A stretch of 12,274 nt of DNA from JANWZL01 sp037445185 (lineage in GTDB: Bacteria > Pseudomonadota > Gammaproteobacteria > Burkholderiales > Thiobacillaceae), in assembly GCA_037445185.1 (NCBI GenBank), contig JBBIKZ010000074.1, forward strand, positions 1 to 12,274. Reading direction: 5' to 3'. Of this stretch, positions 7,597 to 12,274 are shown in pieces. The notes under the pieces were generated by a model that did no database searches, was not told the DNA's origin, and was given only the letters and a program-made list of their open reading frames with translations. The translations under genes were made by a program, and so were the position numbers. Every line of letters starts with the position of its first letter. Positions within the stretch are counted from its first letter, which is position 1.

Positions 7597-8065
7597 CGTC
7601 GTCCTCCGTGGCGTTGAGCATGGCGAAATCCACCCGGGTGGCGGCGAGCAAGGCGCGCCGCTCGGCGGCCTCGGCCTCGCGCACGGCCGCGCCCCGCGCG
7701 AGCAGTTCGGCCGCGCGCTCCCAGCCCGGAAGCTGGCCGGCCAGCACGGCGTCGAGGATGGCCAGGCGACGCGCCAGCTTCGCGCGGTCGTCCAGCAGGT
7801 GCACGCCGCCCTCGGCCTCGCGACCATCGCTGGCACGCACCCGCACGTGGGCGCGGGCGAGCGGAATCTCGCCCAGGTACCAGGTGTCGTGCAGGGCGGC
7901 GTCGCGCAGCGTCACCAGGGAAAGCCCGGATTGCGGCAGGCTGACGTCGGTCACGCCGTGTTCATCGGCGCAGGCGTCGGCCACGGCGGCGATGTCGGCG
8001 GCCGGCAGGGCCGACCACAGGCGCGGCCACTCGGCGCGCGCGTAGACAGGCTGAGTAAAAGTCAT
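7589..8065 (-). CDS. phnG: PhnG, C-P lyase core complex subunit
   Basis: A 158-residue protein, close to the E. coli length of about 150. PhnG forms the centre of the PhnG2H2I2J2 core complex and is required for the first, ATP-dependent coupling step. The recognisable family block is the stretch LVTLRDAALHDTWYLGEIPL followed by ARAHVRV, with GVHLLDDR after it and a helical, Ala/Arg-rich C-terminal half ending in an acidic EDDDE tail. The ATG at 8065 follows the phnE stop by 10 bp, and its GAGGG site overlaps that stop. It is the first gene of the catalytic block and overlaps phnH by 8 bp at its 3' end. Confidence 0.95.
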   Translation of the reverse strand: MTFTQPVYARAEWPRLWSALPAADIAAVADACADEHGVTDVSLPQSGLSLVTLRDAALHDTWYLGEIPLARAHVRVRASDGREAEGGVHLLDDRAKLARRLAILDAVLAGQLPGWERAAELLARGAAVREAEAAERRALLAATRVDFAMLNATEDDDE

Positions 8066-8075
8066 GGCAATGCCC

Positions 8076-9101
8076 TCAGATCAGTTTCGCGCGCACCCGG
8101 GCCTGCATCTGGTCGAGGAGGAAGACGAACAGGAAGATGGCGATCAGGATGGTCATGACGTGGCCGTACTGAAACAGGTCGAAGCGGCCCTTGAGTTCCT
8201 GACCGATGCCGCCCGCGCCGACCAGGCCGATGACGGTGGCCATGCGCAGGTTGCGATCGAGAATGTAGGTGGTGTAGGCCACGTACTGCGGCACAACCTG
8301 CGGCATGACCGCGTACCACAGGGTTTTGAGCCGACCGGCGCCGATGGCTTCCAGCGCCTCCTGCGGCTTCTTGTCGGCGTTCTCGATGTCCTCGGCGTAA
8401 AATTTGCCGAGGAAACCGGCGGCGTGCAGGCCCAGCGCCAGCACCCCGGCGATGGGACCGAAGCCGTAGGCCAGCACCAGGAACAGGGCGATGATCATCT
8501 CGGGCATGGAACGCAAAAAACTGGTGATTGCGCGCGCGCTGGTATAGGTGAAACGATTGGGGCTGTAGTTGCGCGCGGCGAAATAGGCCAGCGGGATGGA
8601 CAGCAGCACCGCAAGGATCGTGCCCCACAACGCGATTTCCAGCGTTTCGATCATTTTCACGAACACCGTCCAGGCGTAGCCCAAGGGCGCGTAGCGCACT
8701 TCCGTCTGTTCGGTGACGGTTTCCATCTCCAGGGTGTCGGGGTTGAGGCGCTGCTCGCTGCGCGTCTCCGTTTCGATGCGCGAAAACAGCGGCGGGTTGG
8801 CGCGCTCCTCGGGCGACAGGCGCGCGACTTCCTCGCGCGTGGCAAGCACCGGCGGCCACATGGTTTCACCCACGCGGGAGAGACCCCGCACGACCTGGGA
8901 GTCGTCGGTGACGCCGACGAGATGACCCACCGCCTGCGAGGTCATCACCACCATGCGGTCCATTTCGGCGCGGTGGCCGGTGTAGAGTAGGATCACCAGG
9001 GCGAGGATCAGGAACAGCAGATGCCGCGCGCGGTAAGGCGGGTCGAGCTGCCACTGCAAGCTGGCGCCTGGCGGCGGCACCGGGATGGGTTTGGGGTTCA
9101 T
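8076..9101 (-). CDS. phnE: PhnE, phosphonate ABC transporter permease with an enlarged periplasmic loop
   Basis: A 341-residue inner-membrane permease that partners PhnC and PhnD to import phosphonates. Membrane segments are seen at about 28-42 and 146-172, and further ones around 200-232 and near the C-terminus (MTILIAIFLFVFLLDQM). The cytoplasmic EAA-type coupling motif EALEAIGAG is at 248-256, and VGAGGIGQ follows further on. Between the first two membrane segments lie about 100 mostly hydrophilic residues; E. coli PhnE (about 260-276 residues) has a loop roughly half that long. Residues about 89-139, rich in Glu, Thr and Arg, form most of the extra part. The ATG at 9101 lies 10 bp after the phnC stop. 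Upstream codons in frame lack a good start, and the ribosome-binding sequence is weak. Confidence 0.94.
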   Translation of the reverse strand: MNPKPIPVPPPGASLQWQLDPPYRARHLLFLILALVILLYTGHRAEMDRMVVMTSQAVGHLVGVTDDSQVVRGLSRVGETMWPPVLATREEVARLSPEERANPPLFSRIETETRSEQRLNPDTLEMETVTEQTEVRYAPLGYAWTVFVKMIETLEIALWGTILAVLLSIPLAYFAARNYSPNRFTYTSARAITSFLRSMPEMIIALFLVLAYGFGPIAGVLALGLHAAGFLGKFYAEDIENADKKPQEALEAIGAGRLKTLWYAVMPQVVPQYVAYTTYILDRNLRMATVIGLVGAGGIGQELKGRFDLFQYGHVMTILIAIFLFVFLLDQMQARVRAKLI

Positions 9102-9111
9102 GCTCGGTTTC

Positions 9112-9903
9112 TCATGCAACGGCGAGTTCGGCGTGCTGCGCCTCGGCGCCGGCGGCCGGATGGTCACCCCAGTCGGCCCCGTGATAGAGCGCCTTGATGC
9201 GGGCGTCGCTGAATTCGGCAGGCGTGCCGTCGAAGACGATGCGGCCATCGCGCATCCCGACGATGCGGTCGCCGAATTCGCGCGCCAGATCGACCTGGTG
9301 CAGGCTGCACAACACGGTGACGCCGCGCGCGCGGGCGGCGTCGCGGATAAGGGCGAGGATGTCGCGGGAAACCTTCGGATCGAGGCTTGCCACCGGCTCG
9401 TCCGCCAGCACCACGTCGGGGTCGAGCATGAAGGCACGGGCGACGCCGACGCGCTGCTGCTGGCCGCCGGACAACTCGCCGGCTCGGCGCTTCAGGTGCA
9501 CCGGCGACAGCCCCACGCCTTCGAGCAGGGTGCATGCCTTCCTTCGGTGTTCGGACGAAAACCAGCCGGTGAGCGCGCGCGCGGTGGACACATCGGGCAA
9601 CAGCCCGGCGAGCACGTTGCCGGCCACGCTCATGCGGGGGGTTAGGTTGAAATGCTGGTGGATCATCGCCACCCGCCGGCGCAGGGCCTTTTCGGTGCGG
9701 GGCGTGAATTCCGTGCCGTCGATGAAGACGCGTCCGGCGCTGGGCCGCATGAGGCCGTTGACCGCGCGCAAGAGCGTCGATTTGCCGGCGCCCGACGGGC
9801 CCAACACGACGCAGAACTGGCCTTTGGGAATGACCAGGTCGATATCGGCCAGCGCGCGTGTGCCGTCCGGCCAGGTTTTTTGCAGGGATTCGAAGCGGAT
9901 CAT
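9112..9903 (-). CDS. phnC: PhnC, phosphonate ABC transporter ATP-binding protein
   Basis: A 263-residue ABC ATPase that powers PhnE. Walker A GPSGAGKS is at 35-42, the Q-loop at Q83, the signature LSGGQQQR at 144-151, and Walker B DVVLADEP at 163-170 with D168 and E169. The His switch is in CSLHQVD. Length and motif spacing fit the PhnC family, and it lies between genes for the binding protein and the permease. The ATG at 9903 has AAAGGA about seven bases upstream and follows a strong hairpin in the phnD-phnC gap. The Ala-rich C-terminal end after about residue 248 has no recognised role. Confidence 0.95.
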   Translation of the reverse strand: MIRFESLQKTWPDGTRALADIDLVIPKGQFCVVLGPSGAGKSTLLRAVNGLMRPSAGRVFIDGTEFTPRTEKALRRRVAMIHQHFNLTPRMSVAGNVLAGLLPDVSTARALTGWFSSEHRRKACTLLEGVGLSPVHLKRRAGELSGGQQQRVGVARAFMLDPDVVLADEPVASLDPKVSRDILALIRDAARARGVTVLCSLHQVDLAREFGDRIVGMRDGRIVFDGTPAEFSDARIKALYHGADWGDHPAAGAEAQHAELAVA

Positions 9904-9919
9904 GATTCGTCCTTTCGTG

Positions 9920-9947
9920 ACCGGACGCGGCTTGCGCCGCGCCCGGT
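9920..9947 (-). repeat. Inverted repeat / RNA hairpin between phnD and phnC
   Basis: In the 59-bp gap after phnD the transcript can fold into a 12-bp GC-rich stem closed by a four-base GCAA loop: arms 9947-9936 and 9931-9920, loop 9935-9932. All pairs are Watson-Crick except one G-U wobble (9942 with 9925). GCAA is a GNRA-type tetraloop. No T-run follows, so it does not look like a full terminator. The phnC ribosome-binding sequence follows about ten bases after it. A likely role is to protect the phnF-phnD part of the mRNA from 3' decay or to reduce read-through, which would give more binding protein than ATPase and permease. Confidence 0.75.
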
Positions 9948-9962
9948 TTCAACACACCGCGC

Positions 9963-10913
9963 TCAGCGGCTGCCAGCCTTTTTGATGATGTCCTGCTTGA
10001 CCGTATCGGTCACCAGTTCGAACAGCTTGCCGGCGTCGGCCATTTCCTGCTCGCTGACCTTGGTGGTGTAGCCATCAACCTTCTTGCCACCGTAGCCGCG
10101 AATCTGGTCTTTGCTGATGCCGGGCAGTTCGTCCACTTTTTCGAACGCGCTGCGCAGCTTGGCCTTGACCGCACGCTTGAGCTTGGGATGCATGGCGAGC
10201 GGCGGATAGGGAATCGGCGCGCTTTTCGCCACCACCTTGATATTCGCGGGATCGATGGCCTTGGCGTTGACGGCTTTTTCGAAGGAATCGAAGGACGCGC
10301 CGCCGGCATCAACCAAACCCTCGGACAGCGCCTTCAGCACATTGGCGTGGCTGCCCGCCATGTTGATGGCGCCCAGATCGCGCGCGGGCTGCACCCCGGC
10401 CTGGATCATCATGGCGACCGGCACGTTGAAGCTGGAGGTGGAGTTGACGTCGCCCAGCGCCACGCGCTTGCCCTTGAGATCGGCGATCTTGTCGATGCCG
10501 GCGTCCTTGCGCGCGAAAATGCCCGAGTAGTACACCGACTTGCCCTTGTCGACCGCCAGCGCCAGCAGTTCGCTGCAACCACGGCTGCGCGCCTGCAGAT
10601 AGGTCACCGGACCGAACCAGGCGATGTCCGCCGCGCCGTTGCACATGGCTTCCACCACGGCGCCGTAGCTCTGGCCGACCTTGAGGTCGAATTGCAGGCC
10701 GGTGGCCTGGGTGACCGCGTTGAAAATGGGCTGAAAATCTTTACGCGTGCCGTCTTCCGTGCCGCCGTCGGCGGGCACCAGCACCACGCGCAGCGGCTTG
10801 GCGGCGCTGCCGTCGTTCTGGCTGGCGTGGGTCAGGGGGGTGACAAAGGGCAGCGCGGCGAGCGCGAGGCTGGCAGCCAGAAACTGGCGACGCAGGGTAG
10901 GTTTCGAGTACAT
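9963..10913 (-). CDS. phnD: PhnD, periplasmic phosphonate-binding protein
   Basis: A 316-residue periplasmic substrate-binding protein of the PhnD/PtxB/SsuA-like group that delivers phosphonates to PhnE/PhnC. The N-terminus carries a signal peptide: basic start, hydrophobic stretch at about 11-27, and a likely cleavage after THA (residue 30). The n-region has TLRRQFLA, a twin-arginine-like motif at R8-R9, so export may be by Tat rather than Sec. Family segments include LRVVLVPADGG after the signal, DIAWFGPVTYLQA, and VALGDVNSTSSFNVP, which forms part of the ligand site in this family. The ATG at 10913 is set by an AGGAG site (10922-10926) eight bases upstream and by the signal peptide; a longer reading into phnF is rejected. 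Substrate preference cannot be read from sequence. Confidence 0.95.
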   Translation of the reverse strand: MYSKPTLRRQFLAASLALAALPFVTPLTHASQNDGSAAKPLRVVLVPADGGTEDGTRKDFQPIFNAVTQATGLQFDLKVGQSYGAVVEAMCNGAADIAWFGPVTYLQARSRGCSELLALAVDKGKSVYYSGIFARKDAGIDKIADLKGKRVALGDVNSTSSFNVPVAMMIQAGVQPARDLGAINMAGSHANVLKALSEGLVDAGGASFDSFEKAVNAKAIDPANIKVVAKSAPIPYPPLAMHPKLKRAVKAKLRSAFEKVDELPGISKDQIRGYGGKKVDGYTTKVSEQEMADAGKLFELVTDTVKQDIIKKAGSR

Positions 10914-10921
10914 TGCAAAAG

Positions 10922-10926
10922 CTCCT
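10922..10926 (-). promoter_or_regulatory. Ribosome-binding site of phnD
   Basis: AGGAG lies eight bases before the phnD ATG. It fixes the phnD start at 10913 and shows that phnD, unlike most genes here, starts independently of its upstream neighbour, across the 49-bp phnF-phnD gap. No separate promoter was recognised in this gap. Confidence 0.8.
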
Positions 10927-10962
10927 GTAAGTGTGGGGACGTTGAAAAGGTTTGCGAGGACT

Positions 10963-11691
10963 TCAGGGGTTGATGCGCAGTTGGATCCGGTCTGCGCGGA
11001 ACCGGGTGATGGCGTATTCGACCGGGGTACCATCCCGGTCGTCCACGTTGACACTCTTCACCCGCAGCACCGGCCGGTTCTGCGGCATGTTCAACAGCCT
11101 GGCGTCGTCACCTTGCGGGAGCACCGATGTCACCAGACTTTCCACGCGGCGCAGTTGCAGGCCGCACTGGTGTTTCAGGAATTCGTGCAGCGAACCGCCG
11201 GTGTAGGCGTCTTGCAGCGGCGGGCAGCACGCGACAGGCAGGAAGTGAGAGATCACGCACAGCGGCTGGCCATTGGTCAGGCGCAAGGTTTCCAGCCAGA
11301 ACACCGGGGCGCCCTCGATGATGTGCAGACGCTGCGCCACCCCGCCGCCCGCCGGCACGGTCTGGCGACGGATCAGCCGGCTGTCGCTGCCCACGCCCTG
11401 GGCAGCCAGGGTTTCGGTGAAGCGGGTCTGCGCCCCAAGCTGATAGTCGAGCGGCGCACCCACCACGAATACCCCCACCCCGTGCCGGCGCTCCAGCAGC
11501 CCCGCGTCCACCAATTCGTCCACGGCGCGGCGCAGGGTGTGCCGGTTTACGCCAAAGCGCAGCGCCAGTTCGGCTTCCGGCGGCAGGCTGTCGCCGGCGG
11601 AATAGAGACGGCCGATCTCCTGTTCGATCTGGCGCGCGATCTGGCTGTACAGGGCTTCGCCGCGATCGCGGCTGACGGCGTAGAGGCTCAT
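10963..11691 (-). CDS. phnF: PhnF, GntR/HutC-family regulator of the phn operon
   Basis: A 242-residue two-domain regulator. Residues about 10-76 form a GntR winged helix-turn-helix (IARQIEQEIG, LPPEAELALRFGVNRHTLRRAVDELVDAGLLERRHGVGVFV), and about 90-235 a UTRA ligand-binding domain (PVFWLETLRL, LHEFL, PVLRVKSVNVDDRDGTPVEYAITRFRADR). PhnF proteins repress phosphonate uptake or C-P lyase genes and release DNA when a phosphate-related ligand binds. It is the first gene of the transcript, so it should control its own synthesis; a tandem repeat just upstream (11697-11712) is a candidate operator. The ATG at 11691 is the only start that keeps the full DNA-binding domain; no clear ribosome-binding sequence precedes it, which suggests low-level translation. 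Confidence 0.93.
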   Translation of the reverse strand: MSLYAVSRDRGEALYSQIARQIEQEIGRLYSAGDSLPPEAELALRFGVNRHTLRRAVDELVDAGLLERRHGVGVFVVGAPLDYQLGAQTRFTETLAAQGVGSDSRLIRRQTVPAGGGVAQRLHIIEGAPVFWLETLRLTNGQPLCVISHFLPVACCPPLQDAYTGGSLHEFLKHQCGLQLRRVESLVTSVLPQGDDARLLNMPQNRPVLRVKSVNVDDRDGTPVEYAITRFRADRIQLRINP

Positions 11692-11696
11692 GTCGG

Positions 11697-11712
11697 GATG
11701 TCTAGATGTCTA
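11697..11712 (-). promoter_or_regulatory. Candidate PhnF operator: tandem 8-bp repeat with TCTAGA core
   Basis: On the minus strand TAGACATC occurs twice in direct succession, five bases before the phnF ATG. Across the junction lies a near-palindrome, ACATCTAGACAT (11698-11709), with a perfect TCTAGA core. Known HutC-subfamily operators are alike: DasR sites centre on GTCTAGAC, and the mycobacterial PhnF site has TATAGAC. It would lie just downstream of the predicted transcription start, a position suited to repression. The assignment to PhnF is inference. Confidence 0.6.
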
Positions 11713-11722
11713 ACACGCCGCC

Positions 11723-11728
11723 ACGGTA
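11723..11728 (-). promoter_or_regulatory. Candidate -10 element of the phn promoter
   Basis: TACCGT keeps the first, second and last bases of TATAAT and lies 10 bp after the Pho-box-like site, the usual spacing in PhoB-activated promoters. No good -35 is needed or seen. The start would be near 11716, leaving a leader of about 25 bases. Confidence 0.4.
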
Positions 11729-11738
11729 TTCCTGCCGG

Positions 11739-11756
11739 GTTACAGGAAGATGACGG
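11739..11756 (-). promoter_or_regulatory. Candidate Pho box (PhoB-binding site) upstream of phnF
   Basis: On the minus strand CCGTCAT, a four-base spacer CTTC, then CTGTAAC matches 14 of 18 positions of the Pho box consensus, CTGTCATAWAWCTGTMAY. Both seven-base repeats are nearly perfect (6/7 and 7/7); the spacer is less AT-rich than usual. It lies 47 bp upstream of phnF, before a -10-like element at the correct distance. This suggests activation by PhoB under phosphate starvation. Confidence 0.65.
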
Positions 11757-11850
11757 CGGGGGTGGGCGCTGTCAGCCGGGAAGTTGGTCAGTGCCCAGCC
11801 CGCATCGTTTCCGCTGCCCACGCAAGGTAAACCGGCGCCGGGGTACAAAG

Positions 11851-12274
11851 TCACCTACTCAGCAGGCACTCCTCGAACAGCGCCAACAGCCGCCGGGCCG
11901 AAGGCAGCACCTCCCCCGGCCCGAAGCGGGCGATGAGTTCCGACGCCGGCAGTTCCGGCAGCCCAGCGCGGACCTCCACCAGACCGGGCGCGAGCAGGCC
12001 GCGTGGCAGGAGCGTGACCGTCAGGCCAGCGGCGACGGCGTGGCGCAGGGCGGTGTAGCTGCTCCCTACGAAGGCCACCCGCCAAGGGATGTCCTGGGCG
12101 GCCAGGGCGGCGATGGCGGCCATGCGGAACACGCAGCCTTCGTGGAACACAGCCAAGGGCAGGGGGCGCCGGTCCATGGCGTTGCTGCCTTCTCCTGCCA
12201 GCCAGGCCATGGGCTCCCGGTTTAGCAGGCGCCATCCGGCTCGGCTTCGCCCGCTGGTTCGTCCAGCATGTGCT
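11851..12274 (-). CDS. LysR-family transcriptional regulator, C-terminal part (5' end outside window)
   Basis: The frame is open from the window edge to a TGA at 11851-11853, about 141 residues. It matches the C-terminal substrate-binding domain of LysR regulators: LLNREPMAWL, RPLPLAVFHEGCVFR, IPWRVAFVGSS followed by LRHAVAAGLTVTLLPRG, and a C-terminal helix (ARRLLALFEECLLSR). The DNA-binding domain would lie beyond the right edge. An internal ATG at 12210 should not be taken as the start, since coding continues upstream without a stop to the edge. It points the same way as the phn operon and ends 159 bp before phnF. Its target is unknown; a link to phosphonate genes is not shown by the sequence. 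Confidence 0.85.
   Translation of the reverse strand, partial: AHAGRTSGRSRAGWRLLNREPMAWLAGEGSNAMDRRPLPLAVFHEGCVFRMAAIAALAAQDIPWRVAFVGSSYTALRHAVAAGLTVTLLPRGLLAPGLVEVRAGLPELPASELIARFGPGEVLPSARRLLALFEECLLSR

Noticed and set aside
11770..11776. CTGACAG as a second Pho-box repeat upstream of the main one
   Set aside because: It is 19 bp from the first repeat, which does not fit the 11-bp repeat spacing of tandem Pho boxes.
11832..11841. CCGGCGCCGG palindrome after the LysR stop as a terminator
   Set aside because: The palindrome has no room for a loop beyond GCGC, leaves only a three-base stem, and the following TTT is too short for a convincing terminator.
10747..12225. Long plus-strand open frame across phnD, phnF and the LysR gene
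   Set aside because: It is antisense to three well-supported genes, has no recognised domain, and is the sort of open frame that strong GC bias creates.
1..12274. CRISPR arrays, insertion sequences, tRNA or rRNA genes
   Set aside because: No regularly spaced repeats, transposase motifs, tRNA-like folds or rRNA-like sequence were recognised; nearly the whole window is explained by the phn genes.

Overview
The window holds an almost complete carbon-phosphorus (C-P) lyase operon for taking up and breaking down phosphonates as a phosphorus source. All genes lie on the minus strand, so transcription runs from high to low coordinates. The high GC content, the long antisense open frames that come with strong GC bias, a Pho-box-like site and a GntR/HutC-type PhnF regulator all fit a high-GC Gram-negative proteobacterium, perhaps a beta- or gammaproteobacterium. 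The exact taxon cannot be fixed from this sequence alone.

Layout in transcription order: the C-terminal part of a LysR-family regulator (12274-11851, 5' end outside the window); a 159-bp control region with a Pho-box-like site (11756-11739), a weak -10 (11728-11723) and a tandem TAGACATC repeat (11712-11697) that looks like a PhnF operator; phnF (regulator); phnD (binding protein, possible Tat signal); a strong hairpin between phnD and phnC; phnC (ATPase) and phnE (permease with a large extra periplasmic loop); the core enzyme genes phnG, phnH, phnI, phnJ; the two ABC ATPases phnK and phnL; phnM (triphosphate hydrolase); phnN (ribosyl bisphosphate phosphokinase); phnP (cyclic phosphodiesterase); and finally an EamA/DMT-family membrane transporter gene. 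No phnO acetyltransferase gene is present.

The genes form a coherent pathway. PhnD/C/E import phosphonate. PhnG/H/I/L attach it to the ribose of a nucleoside triphosphate. PhnM removes pyrophosphate. PhnJ, a radical-SAM enzyme, cuts the C-P bond in the PhnG2H2I2J2 complex, with PhnK and PhnL docking as ATPases. PhnP opens the ribose cyclic phosphate and PhnN makes PRPP. From phnF to the EamA gene most junctions overlap or are separated by about 10 bp or less, including four ATGA overlaps and one possible GTGA overlap, so the region is very likely one translationally coupled transcript. The two larger gaps are phnF-phnD (49 bp) and phnD-phnC (59 bp, with the hairpin).

The operon differs from the E. 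coli one in several ways: gene order F-D-C-E, a CxxC...CxxC insertion in PhnK, a Val in place of the usual Pro after the PhnK Walker B Glu, a divergent glycine-rich segment in PhnJ, an altered metal-site segment in PhnM, a long PhnE loop, and a terminal EamA transporter. It therefore looks like a distinct C-P lyase subtype rather than a new system.
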